NCBI GenBank assembly: GCA_900545825.1
Contig: URAS01000008.1
Span: 59,974 to 123,973, forward strand
Length of the DNA: 64,000 nt
Source of the DNA: an uncultured Actinomyces sp.
GTDB taxonomy: Bacteria > Actinomycetota > Actinomycetes > Actinomycetales > Actinomycetaceae
Direction of reading: 5' to 3'
The notes beneath the pieces were generated by a model. It did not search any database, had not been told where the DNA came from, and saw only the letters and a list, made by a program, of their open reading frames with translations. This document shows, piece by piece, positions 8,623 through 18,488 of this stretch. A program made the position numbers and the translations under genes. Within the stretch, counting starts at the first letter, position 1. The number at the start of each line of letters is the position of its first letter.

Positions 8623-10122
8623 TTAGCCCTGGGCCTGAACGGCAGTAATGATAACGGTGTTGACGATGTCGTCGACGAGGGCGCCGCGCGACAGGTCGTT
8701 GACCGGCTTCTTCAGCCCCTGAAGGATCGGGCCGACCGCAAGGGCGCCCGCCATCCGCTGGGCCGCCTTGTACGTGCAGTTGCCGACGTCGAGGTGGTTG
8801 AAGATGAAGACCGTCGCCTCGCCGGCAACCTTCGAGCCCGGCGCCTTCTTGGCGGCCACGGCTCGGTCGACGGCGGCGTCGAACTGCAGGGGACCGTCGA
8901 TCGCGACGTCCGGGTTGGCTTCGCGGGCGATCGCCGTCGCCTGCTCGACCTTCTCGACGCTCGGGCCGGAACCCGAACCCAGCGTCGAATACGAAATGAG
9001 GGCGACCTTCGGGTCGATCCCGAAAGCCTTCGCCGTGCGCGCCGACGACGCGGCGATGTCGGCCAGCTGCTCGGCGTTCGGGTCGATCGTCACCGCACAG
9101 TCGGCGAACAGGTAGGCCCGGTCGGCGAACAGCATGAGGAAGGCGCCGGACACGGTGGACGTGCCGGGCGCCGTCTTGATGATCTGGAGGGCCGGGCGGA
9201 TCGTCTCGGCCGTCGTGTGGATCGCGCCGGAGACCATGCCGTCGGCCTCGCCGAGCTGGACCATCATCGTCGCGAAGTAGCTGATGTCCTCGAGCTGGGT
9301 GAGGGCCTTCTCGTACGTCATGCCCTTCTTTTCGCGGATAACCGCCAGCTCCTTGGCGTAGCGCTCGCGGCGCTCGGGATCGGCCGGGTCGACGACCTCG
9401 ATGCCCGCAAGGTCGAGGCCCGCGGCCTGGGCGTCGGCGGCCACCTTGTCGGGGTTGCCGAGGAGGATGAGGTTGACGGCGTCGAGGTCGCGCAGCTTGG
9501 CGGCCGCGGCGAGGATCCGCTCGTCCTCGGACTCCGGGAGGACGATTGTCTTCTTGTCCGAGCAGGCGCGGGTGACGAGCATCTGCTGGTAAGCGACGGG
9601 CGATACGGGCGCCTGGAGGTCGCTCTCGAGCAGCTGGCTGAGGTCGCCGGCGAGGGCGTGGACGTCGGCGGCGCGGTCGGCCGGGATCGCCGCCATGGGG
9701 ACGGCCGGCGCCTCGGGCAGCTCGGTGGCGTCGATCGCGAGGATGCCGAGCAGCGGCAGGTGGACGGTCGCGAAACGCCGGGAAATAACGGTGGCGGCCT
9801 CGGTGAGCTGCTTCTTCGTCAGGTTGGAGGCGTCGAGGACGCCGAGGGCGAGGGCACGCATGTGGGGCCCGGCGAGGGTGTGGAAGCGGACGGGGTCGGA
9901 GCCGTACGGCAGCTGAGGAAGGGTCGCGTCGATGACGACGTCGCCATCACCCACGGTCTTGGCGGCCTCGACCTGGCTGGCCTCCGGCTGGGCGAGCCAC
10001 GGCTCGGCCGAGTCGAACAGGCGGACGACGCGGCATCCGCCCATCGCCTCGCTGGCTGCCTGAGCAATCGACGTGCCGGGAGTGCCCTGCTGCAGCGGAC
10101 ACACATACAGACGAGAGATCAT
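8623..10122 (-). CDS. pta: Phosphate acetyltransferase, short form
   Basis: Transfers the acetyl group from acetyl-CoA to phosphate and works directly with AckA. The C-terminal catalytic domain is complete: it starts near TIVLPESEDERILAAA and contains GAFLMLF, FADCAVTIDPN, ISYSTLGSGSGPS and IFNHLDVGNCTYK. At ~499 aa the protein is much shorter than the ~690-aa long forms. The N-terminal domain is reduced, and where P-loop-type Pta proteins have GDTGKST this one has QGTPGTS, without the lysine. I placed the start at the Met of MISRLYVCPL, 12 bases after an AAAGGGG ribosome binding site; an earlier Met at 10134 is in frame. Confidence 0.92.
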   Translation of the reverse strand: MISRLYVCPLQQGTPGTSIAQAASEAMGGCRVVRLFDSAEPWLAQPEASQVEAAKTVGDGDVVIDATLPQLPYGSDPVRFHTLAGPHMRALALGVLDASNLTKKQLTEAATVISRRFATVHLPLLGILAIDATELPEAPAVPMAAIPADRAADVHALAGDLSQLLESDLQAPVSPVAYQQMLVTRACSDKKTIVLPESEDERILAAAAKLRDLDAVNLILLGNPDKVAADAQAAGLDLAGIEVVDPADPERRERYAKELAVIREKKGMTYEKALTQLEDISYFATMMVQLGEADGMVSGAIHTTAETIRPALQIIKTAPGTSTVSGAFLMLFADRAYLFADCAVTIDPNAEQLADIAASSARTAKAFGIDPKVALISYSTLGSGSGPSVEKVEQATAIAREANPDVAIDGPLQFDAAVDRAVAAKKAPGSKVAGEATVFIFNHLDVGNCTYKAAQRMAGALAVGPILQGLKKPVNDLSRGALVDDIVNTVIITAVQAQG

Positions 10123-10325
10123 GACGAGATTCATCCCCTTTGAGTCGCGTGATGCCGCCTCGGCATCAACAGATCCGGTGTTCTCATGGTAGGTCATACC
10201 AAAGTCCCGCCGAAGTGCGCCGGCCGCATCGGCGGCGTGCCGCTTGTCTCATTTGCTTCTCCTGGGCCGATCTCGCGTGGTTTGAGGCGTCCTCTGGCCG
10301 CCGCCGCGTCCGCTAGGATGGGGCC

Positions 10326-11899
<1,574 letters not shown>

Positions 11900-11903
<4 letters not shown>

Positions 11904-11919
11904 GCGCCCCGGCGCTCAC
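11900..11919 (+). terminator. Hairpin overlapping the guaA stop codon
   Basis: GTGAGCGCC and its perfect complement GGCGCTCAC are separated by only two bases, and the left arm contains the guaA stop codon. There is no T-run. It is a terminator-like stem directly in front of repeat copy 1. Confidence 0.5.
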
Positions 11920-11920
11920 C

Positions 11921-12002
11921 CCGTGACCGTGATCCTTTCGGACAGTTTGATCACGCTCACGGCCCCAAACTGGTGAACGTGACCTTTTGAGGTCACGTTC
12001 AC
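11921..12002 (+). repeat. Double-hairpin repeat element, copy 1 (diverged)
   Basis: Two hairpins in a row. The first pairs CCGTGA and GTGATC with GATCAC and TCACGG (11921-11962). The second pairs GTGAACGTGACCT (11973-11985) with AGGTCACGTTCAC (11990-12002) around a 4-nt loop. The same layout and motifs (GTGATCCTT, GGTGAACGTGACC) recur at 16684 and 18489. This copy lacks the right-hand block those two share. It sits between guaA and the convergent GH3 gene. Confidence 0.85.
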
Positions 12003-12049
12003 TATCCGGGCACGCTTTTCGACGACGAGGGCGCCGACGCAAGCAGACG

Positions 12050-12085
12050 AAAGCCGGCTGGTGGAGCGAACCACCAGCCGGCTTT
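12050..12085. terminator. Terminator-like perfect hairpin between guaA and the GH3 gene
   Basis: AAAGCCGGCTGGTGG (12050-12064) pairs perfectly with 12071-12085 around a 6-nt loop, a 15-bp stem between convergent genes with A and T residues at its ends. Confidence 0.8.
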
Positions 12086-12100
12086 GTTGTGCGCGTCGCG

Positions 12101-12137
12101 GGCTTGAGCGTCGCCCTTGTTCGGCGACACCCAAGCC
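12101..12137 (-). terminator. Second hairpin just after the GH3 gene
   Basis: A nested stem: GGCTTG pairs with CAAGCC and GTCGCC with GGCGAC around a short loop. It lies directly downstream of the leftward GH3 stop codon and probably acts as its terminator. Confidence 0.55.
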
Positions 12138-12146
12138 TGCGGATCG

Positions 12147-14396
12147 TCAGCGGCTAATCAACTCCTCAAGCTCGTCTTGCGTCATGACGGGCGCGATCTG
12201 GAGGGCCTTGTAGACCGGCATCGACTTGAGGAACACCGAGAGCATGTCGTCCTCGCCGCCTTCCAGTGGGAACTTCGCGCGCTCCGCGGCGGCGCGGAAG
12301 ACCTTCGAGAATTCCTCGTCGTACTCCAGCCACTCGTCGACGGTCGACGAGCGGGTGAGGACCGGAATGACCTTCGGCGCCTCGACGTCGACCTCGGCGC
12401 GCAGCGGCAGGTCACGGCTGGAGGCGCCGACCTCGACGACGACGCGGCCCGGCTCGACCACCCAGTCGTGCCGGGTGACGTCCCAGTACGAGAGGTCGCG
12501 GCGCGAGGCCGTCAAGGTTACGGTCGCCGTCTCGCCCGGCTCAATCGTCACGCGGTCGAACGCGGCCAGCTGGCGGACGCACCGGTCGACCTTCGACTCG
12601 GGCATCCCGACGTAAAGCTGCGGCACGGCGACGCCCGAGCGCTTGCCCGTGTTCGTCACCTCGAAGGTGACGGTGACGACGTCGTCGAACTGGCCGGTCT
12701 CGGCGGTAATCGGCGTCGCGGACACCCGCAGGTTGTCCCAGGCGAACGACGTGTACGAGAGGCCGTGGCCGAACGGGTAGGCGACCTCGACGTCCATCGC
12801 GTCGAACGCACGGTAGCCGATGTAGCGGCCCTCGCCGTAGCGTACGCGCGACAGCTCGCCGGGGAAGTTGAGCTGCGCGGGGACGTCGGCGAGGCGCATG
12901 GGGATCGACTCGGCCAGACGGCCGGACGGCTCGACCGCGCCCGTGAGGACGTCGACGACGCCCGACCCGGACGCTTGGCCACCCAGCCACGCCTCGACGA
13001 TTGCCGTCGCGTCGTCCCGCCAGGGCGACACCGACACGGACGACCCGTTCGACAGGACGACGACCGTCTGCGTCGCCACCTCGGCGACGGCGTGGAGGAG
13101 GTCGACCTGCTGGGCGGGAATGTCCATGTGTTCGCGGTCGTAGCCTTCGGACTCGTCGATCGGCGGCAGCCCGAGGAACAGCACCGCGCATTTGCCGCGC
13201 GCCGCGTCCTGGGCCTCGGAAACCAACGCCGGGTCGGCTTCGTCGGACAGCGTGTAGCCGGGCGCGAAGGCGGCTGCGGGGTAGACCTCACGCAGCGCGT
13301 CGAGGGCGGTGTCGACCTGGGTGGGGTTGACCTTCGACGAGCCTGCGCCCTGGTAGCGTGGCGTGCGCGCGAACTCGCCGATGACGACGATCTCGGTATC
13401 GGGGGCCAGCGGTAGGGCGTCGTCCTCGTTCTTCAACAGGACGGCGGCCTCGGCTGCCGCCTTGCGCGCCAACGCGTGGTGGGTGGCCTTGTCGTAGCTG
13501 CCCGGGTCGGCCATCGCTTCACGGGCGCGGGCGAGCAGCAGGAGGACGCGCTCGGCCGTGCGATCGAGGATCGCCTCGTCGAGGGCGCCGGAGCGGACGG
13601 CCTCGACGATTTGGGCGTCCTGCCGCGGCGCGGGGCCGGGCATCTGGAGGTCGAGGCCGGCGGCCAGACCCTTAACGCGGTCGACGACGGCACCCCAGTC
13701 GGACACGACGAGGCCGTCGTAGCCCCACTCGTCGCGCAGCACCTCGGTGAGGAGCCAGTGGTTTTGGCTCGAGAACTCGCCGTTAATCGAGTTGTACGAG
13801 CACATGATCGTCCACGGGTTCGCCAGGCGCACGACCCGCTCGAAGGCGGGCAGGTAGATCTCGCGCAGCGTCCGTTCGTCGATGTCGGCGTCGACCCGCA
13901 GGCGGTCTGTCTCCTGGTTGTTCGCCGCGAAGTGCTTAAGTGACGTGCCGACGCCCTCGCCTTGGATGCCCTCGATGAGGCGCGCGGCCAGTTCGCCGGC
14001 GAGGACGGGGTCCTCCGAGAAGTACTCGAAGTTGCGTCCGCACAGCGGCGAGCGCTTCATGTTGATCCCGGGGCCCAGGAGGACGGCGACCGACTCGGCG
14101 CGGGTTTCTTTCCCGAGGGCGCGCCCGACCTCGACGAGAAGGTCACGATCCCACGTCGACGCCAGCCCGGCGGCCGTGGGGAAACACGTGGCGGGTACCG
14201 AATCGTAGAGCGAATCGACGGCGTCGCTGTTCTGCTTGCGCAGGCCGTGGGGGCCGTCGGTAACCATGTAGCCGTCGACGCCCAGGCGCTCGACGCTTTC
14301 AATGTGCCAATTGTCGTGGCCGGAACACAGTGACGCCTTTTCTTCCAGCGTCATCTGCGCAACTAAGCTGTTGATCTCGTCATATGAAACAGACAT
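12147..14396 (-). CDS. Glycoside hydrolase family 3 beta-glucosidase
   Basis: A 749-aa GH3 enzyme with no signal peptide, so probably intracellular. The N-terminal barrel domain contains LKHFAANNQE near 153-162 and the nucleophile D233 in LVVSDWGAV. A beta-sandwich domain follows, and a C-terminal fibronectin-III-like domain (about 590-680) contains GKRSGVAVPQLYVG. This architecture suits a beta-glucosidase or similar exo-glycosidase acting on imported oligosaccharides. The ATG follows AAGGAG. The gene lies 26 bases downstream of a sugar-type MFS transporter on the same strand, so uptake and hydrolysis are likely coupled. The exact sugar cannot be read from sequence. Confidence 0.92.
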   Translation of the reverse strand: MSVSYDEINSLVAQMTLEEKASLCSGHDNWHIESVERLGVDGYMVTDGPHGLRKQNSDAVDSLYDSVPATCFPTAAGLASTWDRDLLVEVGRALGKETRAESVAVLLGPGINMKRSPLCGRNFEYFSEDPVLAGELAARLIEGIQGEGVGTSLKHFAANNQETDRLRVDADIDERTLREIYLPAFERVVRLANPWTIMCSYNSINGEFSSQNHWLLTEVLRDEWGYDGLVVSDWGAVVDRVKGLAAGLDLQMPGPAPRQDAQIVEAVRSGALDEAILDRTAERVLLLLARAREAMADPGSYDKATHHALARKAAAEAAVLLKNEDDALPLAPDTEIVVIGEFARTPRYQGAGSSKVNPTQVDTALDALREVYPAAAFAPGYTLSDEADPALVSEAQDAARGKCAVLFLGLPPIDESEGYDREHMDIPAQQVDLLHAVAEVATQTVVVLSNGSSVSVSPWRDDATAIVEAWLGGQASGSGVVDVLTGAVEPSGRLAESIPMRLADVPAQLNFPGELSRVRYGEGRYIGYRAFDAMDVEVAYPFGHGLSYTSFAWDNLRVSATPITAETGQFDDVVTVTFEVTNTGKRSGVAVPQLYVGMPESKVDRCVRQLAAFDRVTIEPGETATVTLTASRRDLSYWDVTRHDWVVEPGRVVVEVGASSRDLPLRAEVDVEAPKVIPVLTRSSTVDEWLEYDEEFSKVFRAAAERAKFPLEGGEDDMLSVFLKSMPVYKALQIAPVMTQDELEELISR

Positions 14397-14422
14397 AGAA
14401 TCTCCTTAAAAACGTGGCGTCG

Positions 14423-15799
14423 CTATTTGACGGACTTGATGAACATGGTGGCGACCGCGCCGATGATGCCGACGACCGCGGCCGACACGAGCAGCGGGGT
14501 GAAGTTCGTGCCGCCGCCCAGCGTCGCGAGCAGCCAGCCGCCGAGCGCCGGCGCGAGCGACTGCGGCAGCGCGTTCGCCATGTTCATGACGCCCAGGTCC
14601 TTGCCGTTGTTGACGCGGTCGGGGAGGACGTCGAAGATCAGCGCGAGGTCGACGGCGATGTAGGAGCCGTAGGCCAGGCCCATGATCGCCTCGCACATGT
14701 AGAAGAAGCCGATCGAATTCGCGTGAAGCAGCAGGTAGGTGCCCAGCGAGAAGATGACGATCGAGAAGGCGACGAGGACCTTGCGTCGGCCGGTCGCGTC
14801 CGACAGCCATCCGGCGGCCAGGCCGGCGACCATCGAGACGATCGTGTAGATCGTCACGCCGGTGGCGACGGCCGCGGTGGCCTTGTGCTCGGCCAGGCCC
14901 AGGTGGTGGGTCATGTACTGCAGGCGGAACGTGATGAACAGGTAGGACGACAGGATGATCATGAACCGGCCGATCCACGCCAACGCGAAGTCGGGGTAGC
15001 GGACCGGGTTCGTCCAGAACGCGCCGAAGAATTCCTTCCAGTTAAACGGCGTCGCATTTTCCTTGAGGACCGGCTCCGGAAGGGTGAGGGCGTACAGGGT
15101 CATGCAGACGAACCCGACGAGGGCGGGGACGAGGAACAACAGGAGCATCGAGTAGTCGAACCACGAGCCCATCCACGTCGCCATCATGATGCCGACGTTT
15201 TGGGCGATGCCGATGAGGCCCGAGGTCTTGCCGTATTGCTTCTCGGCCAGCTGGTCGGACAGTGACGCGGTGAACGCCGCGAAGCCCAGGTTGGCGCACG
15301 ACTGCGCGAGGAACCAGCCGATCGCGAGAATGACCGTCGAGTGTCCGGCCGCGACGATGAGGAGCGACAGGAGCAGGCCCGCGCTACCGATGATGATCCA
15401 CGGGCGACGACGGCCCCAGATCAGCGTCGTGCGGTCGGACAGGCGTCCGCCGAGGACGTTGAATACGACGGCGGCGAGGGCGCCCCACGGCAGGATCGTG
15501 CCCATCATCTTCGCCTGGGCGATGGGGTCCGACGTGAGCGTGTTGACCTTGAGCTGCATCGACACCATGACGGGCGCCAACAGGGCCGTGAAAAGGCCAA
15601 ACTGGGCGAGGAACGCGAAGGCGACGAACCAGATGGGGCGCTGTTTCGTCGGCTGGACGCCCAGGGTGGGGATCGGCAGCTGCGGGCCGATAATGTTCGG
15701 GCTGCCGTGTTCCGCGGCAATGGGCGCCGGTTTTCCCTCCGGCACTGAGGGGGTGTCGCCGGTGGGGGTAGGCGGCACGGGGTCGGGTGATTGAGACAT
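14423..15799 (-). CDS. MFS transporter, probably for a glycoside
   Basis: A 458-aa protein with about 12 membrane segments and an unusual ~50-residue N-terminal Pro-rich cytoplasmic tail. The loop motif GGRLSDRTTLIWGRRRPW between segments 2 and 3 matches the MFS signature and is close to that of sugar/cation-symporter and sucrose-type carriers. A second related loop (GWLSDATGRRK) lies in the C-terminal half. It precedes the GH3 beta-glucosidase in an apparent two-gene operon, which suggests import of a beta-glucoside; that substrate is inference. The ATG follows AAGGAG. A 15-bp palindrome just upstream may be the operator. Confidence 0.85.
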   Translation of the reverse strand: MSQSPDPVPPTPTGDTPSVPEGKPAPIAAEHGSPNIIGPQLPIPTLGVQPTKQRPIWFVAFAFLAQFGLFTALLAPVMVSMQLKVNTLTSDPIAQAKMMGTILPWGALAAVVFNVLGGRLSDRTTLIWGRRRPWIIIGSAGLLLSLLIVAAGHSTVILAIGWFLAQSCANLGFAAFTASLSDQLAEKQYGKTSGLIGIAQNVGIMMATWMGSWFDYSMLLLFLVPALVGFVCMTLYALTLPEPVLKENATPFNWKEFFGAFWTNPVRYPDFALAWIGRFMIILSSYLFITFRLQYMTHHLGLAEHKATAAVATGVTIYTIVSMVAGLAAGWLSDATGRRKVLVAFSIVIFSLGTYLLLHANSIGFFYMCEAIMGLAYGSYIAVDLALIFDVLPDRVNNGKDLGVMNMANALPQSLAPALGGWLLATLGGGTNFTPLLVSAAVVGIIGAVATMFIKSVK

Positions 15800-15820
15800 T
15801 GCGACTCCTTCGGCGCATTG

Positions 15821-15835
15821 TTTTCGTCACGAAAA
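15821..15835. promoter_or_regulatory. Candidate operator palindrome upstream of the MFS-GH3 operon
   Basis: TTTTCGTCACGAAAA is a perfect palindrome about a central C, 22 bases upstream of the MFS start codon. Its size and symmetry suit a dimeric repressor such as a LacI-family sugar regulator, but no such gene lies in the window. Confidence 0.5.
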
Positions 15836-15964
15836 GCGTGCTGACGTGAGGCAGAATAACCGTATTGGGAACACATTGTATGATTGTTGCCACAATTGCC
15901 GTGCAGGGGTGGGGCTTGCCGCCGAACCTCCTCGCTCAAACAGGTCTTCACGAGGTGTTTTGTC

Positions 15965-16693
15965 GTGAACGTGTCGATTCCCTATTCTCGCCCGGATCGC
16001 GTTGTTGCCATATCTGCGCCCTTCGAGTGGCATGCCACCCGCCGGTTTTTCGCGGTCGGCCTGGTGGGCGCGTCGCTCGGCTTGGTTGCCGACATGCTGT
16101 TGGGGTGGGGCGTCGACGACGAGTCGCTGACCGGCCTCGAACGGATGCTGTCGTCCGCCCTCGCGATGTCCGACGCCCGGGTTTTCTGGTCCTCGTTCCT
16201 CGGTTTCGTCGGCATCCCCCTTGAGGGCATCGCCCTGTTCGGCATCTATCGACTGCTTGTGCCGAGGGCGCCCCGCCACGCGCGGGTCTTTCGGGCTGGG
16301 GTCTTCGGGTACCTCATCTTCGCCGCGTGTGGTTTCCACGTCATGTATCTCGCGTGGGTCTACTACTGCCGCCAGATGGCGAAGTACACGCCGGGCAACG
16401 CGTTGTCCCATTCGCTGCGTTTTGCCGAGTATTTCCTCGCGCCGGGGATCATCGCCACCGTTGTCGCCCTGCTTGTCCTGTGTGCCGCGCAGATTTCGGC
16501 GTTCGCGCGCGGACTCACGCCGTATCCGCGCTGGTGCTGGGTGTTTTGCCTGCCGGTGGGGATGACCGCCGCGCTCGCGCTCGTACTGCTGGGGAACCAC
16601 GCCCTCGTCAACGCGCTGGTCGCGGCGTGGATCAGCATCGGCGCCCTGTGGATGTTCGGGGGACTCCTCGCGATGAGCTTCCGGCGGCGATGA
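15965..16693 (+). CDS. Multi-pass membrane protein, possibly DUF6796-like
   Basis: A 242-aa protein with about six to seven hydrophobic segments separated by short loops. I do not recognise the function. The opening (LVGASLGLVADMLLGWG), the helical periodicity and the length recall the DUF6796 family, but this is a weak match from memory. The start was placed at GTG 15965, preceded by an AGGTG-type ribosome binding site; the frame is open further upstream. The stop codon lies inside repeat copy 2. Neighbouring genes give no functional hint. Confidence 0.55.
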   Translation: MNVSIPYSRPDRVVAISAPFEWHATRRFFAVGLVGASLGLVADMLLGWGVDDESLTGLERMLSSALAMSDARVFWSSFLGFVGIPLEGIALFGIYRLLVPRAPRHARVFRAGVFGYLIFAACGFHVMYLAWVYYCRQMAKYTPGNALSHSLRFAEYFLAPGIIATVVALLVLCAAQISAFARGLTPYPRWCWVFCLPVGMTAALALVLLGNHALVNALVAAWISIGALWMFGGLLAMSFRRR

Positions 16694-16813
16694 ACGCGAT
16701 CCTTCTGGACAGAATCATCACGTTCGTGGGAGAAAACCGGTGAACGTGACCTTTTCAGGTCACGTTCATTTTTTGGGGCGGGCGTTGGTGGCGCAGCCCG
16801 GGCCAGGAGGGCG
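16684..16813 (+). repeat. Double-hairpin repeat element, copy 2 (left flank of AbiE)
   Basis: About 130 bp and roughly 91% identical by eye to 18489-18617. Hairpin A pairs GAACGCGAT (16692-16700) with ATCACGTTC (16717-16725). Hairpin B pairs TGAACGTGACCT (16741-16752) with AGGTCACGTTCA (16757-16768) and is followed by six T, making a textbook intrinsic terminator. A conserved G+C-rich right block (GGTGGCGCAGCCCGGGCC) completes the element. The preceding membrane-protein gene ends inside it. Confidence 0.9.
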
Positions 16814-16855
16814 TTGTGCTGCCATTGGGAGGTGCTCGGTTGGCGGTTCTTCTTG

Positions 16856-16883
16856 TTGCAAAAGTAGGCTGATGGCCTACAAT
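16856..16883 (+). promoter_or_regulatory. abiE promoter with overlapping operator dyad
   Basis: TTGCAA (16856-16861), 16 bp, then TACAAT (16878-16883), six bases before the abiEi ATG, so the transcript probably starts at the start codon. A perfect dyad, GTAGGC-N5-GCCTAC (16864-16880), overlaps the spacer and the -10 element. AbiEi antitoxins are known to repress their own promoter by binding inverted repeats, so this is the likely operator. Confidence 0.65.
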
Positions 16884-16889
16884 TGGAAC

Positions 16890-17537
16890 ATGGAGAAGCG
16901 GGATTGGGTGGCGGTGCTCGCTGAGCTGGCTGAATCGGAGAGGGTGCTGACAACGGCGCAGGCGGCCAGGCTTGGGGTGCCCCGCGACGCCCTCCATGAC
17001 GCGTACGAATCGGGGCGTCTCGAGCGTGTCGCTCACGGAGCGTATCGCCTCGTCGGGTCGGGGACCAGTGAGGTCGACGAGCTCCTTGCCCTGTGGAAGC
17101 TCACGGCGCCGGCGAAGTTCACCCACGAGAGGATTCCGGAGTGGGATGGCGTCTGTGTTGGAGGGACGTCCGCGGCATATCTCGACGGGATGGGGGACTT
17201 TTATCTCTCGCCGTATCGCATGTTCTCGCGTAGGCGCATCAACTCGCGGAGGCCGGGCGTGCGTTTTGGGGTGCGCCGGATTGACCGGGATGACGTGTCG
17301 TTTGATCGGGGGTTCCCGGTGACGAGGCCCGAGCGGACGATCGTCGACCTCGTCCTTGATCGCGAGGATCCGTCGCTGGTTGCCGGTGCGCTGAAGGACG
17401 CCGCACATGCGAGTGCTGGTGTGAACTGTTCGCGGCTTCGCGACCTATTGTGTAGCGAAGTTGGGGAGCGGAAGGGTGCCGACCTTTGTGACACTCTCCA
17501 AGCAGAAGCCGGCCTCGATGACGGGAGTTGCCAGTGA
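16890..17537 (+). CDS. abiEi: AbiEi-type antitoxin / autorepressor
   Basis: A 215-aa protein with an N-terminal winged-helix domain (about 1-55, including VLTTAQAARLGVPRDALHDA and LERVAHGAYRLVG), the hallmark of AbiEi antitoxins, then a basic C-terminal domain with TRPERTIVDLVLD. In type IV AbiE systems this protein represses its own promoter and neutralises the AbiEii nucleotidyltransferase without stable binding. The start chosen is ATG 16890, six bases after TACAAT; an in-frame ATG at 16872 lies inside the promoter. The stop overlaps the toxin start as GTGA. Base composition is less G+C-rich than the neighbours, consistent with transfer. Confidence 0.85.
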   Translation: MEKRDWVAVLAELAESERVLTTAQAARLGVPRDALHDAYESGRLERVAHGAYRLVGSGTSEVDELLALWKLTAPAKFTHERIPEWDGVCVGGTSAAYLDGMGDFYLSPYRMFSRRRINSRRPGVRFGVRRIDRDDVSFDRGFPVTRPERTIVDLVLDREDPSLVAGALKDAAHASAGVNCSRLRDLLCSEVGERKGADLCDTLQAEAGLDDGSCQ

Positions 17538-18436
17538 CCTATAAGACCCCACGGGCCCTCGAAATGGCCGTGAAACAGGCCGCAAAAGAATCGTCGCAAG
17601 ATACAGGCCGGGCGATTGCAGGATTCTGGCATCACCGATTGCTCTGCCGGGTGTTTGCCGACGGGAATCGCTCTTTCGTCCTCAAAGGCGGTCATGCCAT
17701 GCTGGCGCGCACCGTGGATGCCCGCGCAACTCGGGACATTGATCTACTCTCCACCACATCGTCGCTTGATCGTGCGCTTGAGGATTTGAAAAGGCTCGCG
17801 CTCCGCGACCTTGACGATTTTGTCACCTTCGAATTCATCGACGCCCGGCCCATCAAGACGGCAGATGAGTACCGCAGTGGCCTCACCGTTCGGTTCGCCT
17901 GTCTGCTCGGCGCGAGGAAGGTTCACGATGTCTCGATTGACCTCGTCGTCGACGAAGTCACACTGGAGGATGTCGATGTCGTGACACCCCTCGACCGGCT
18001 AGACATTCGAGGGGTCGATACGTGTGACTACTGTGTGTATCCGATTGACGCTGTGCTTGCAGACAAACTCTGTGGAATTATCGAGCCCCACGCTGGAAGG
18101 CCATCCTCGAGGGTGAAAGATCTCGTGGACGTGCTTGTCGTTATTTCATCCATGGGCGTCGACGGTGATCGATTGGCTAGTCGAATCGATACGGAGCTGT
18201 CTGTGCGGAAACTCGTGCGACCGCAGGAGTTCCATCTCCCCGCGCATTGGAACCAGCAATACTCAGTCACATATGCGGTGATGAGTAAGCGGGCGCATCT
18301 TCCGGATGCGGCAGCACATCTCAATGACGCCCAGGAATTGGCGCAGAAACTGTTTAATCCGGCTCTTGACGCAACGTCGCGAGGAAAAGAATGGAACTGG
18401 CAAGCGAGAGCGTGGGAACCGAAAGAACCAGCCTGA
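17534..18436 (+). CDS. abiEii: AbiEii-type nucleotidyltransferase toxin
   Basis: A 300-aa member of the AbiEii/MenA-like nucleotidyltransferase toxins. The core motif is complete: KGGHAML at 51-57, then TRDID at 66-70 with the paired acidic residues. A later block has DK (177-178) and SSRVKDLVD at 191-199, matching the conserved Lys and Asp of motif IV. Related toxins add nucleotides to tRNA 3' ends, causing growth arrest or phage abortive infection. Translation starts at GTG 17534, overlapping the antitoxin stop by four bases, so the two are translationally coupled. The gene is visibly richer in A+T than its surroundings and is followed within 55 bases by repeat copy 3. Confidence 0.9.
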   Translation: MTYKTPRALEMAVKQAAKESSQDTGRAIAGFWHHRLLCRVFADGNRSFVLKGGHAMLARTVDARATRDIDLLSTTSSLDRALEDLKRLALRDLDDFVTFEFIDARPIKTADEYRSGLTVRFACLLGARKVHDVSIDLVVDEVTLEDVDVVTPLDRLDIRGVDTCDYCVYPIDAVLADKLCGIIEPHAGRPSSRVKDLVDVLVVISSMGVDGDRLASRIDTELSVRKLVRPQEFHLPAHWNQQYSVTYAVMSKRAHLPDAAAHLNDAQELAQKLFNPALDATSRGKEWNWQARAWEPKEPA

Positions 18437-18488
18437 GTATGGGCCTCGGACTGTCGTCCGCCCTGTTCGACATCGAAGACCCCACGGG

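Noticed and set aside
16740..16889. Extended N-terminus of the AbiEi frame
   Set aside because: It would be translated from inside repeat copy 2 and through the promoter; those residues do not resemble the family.
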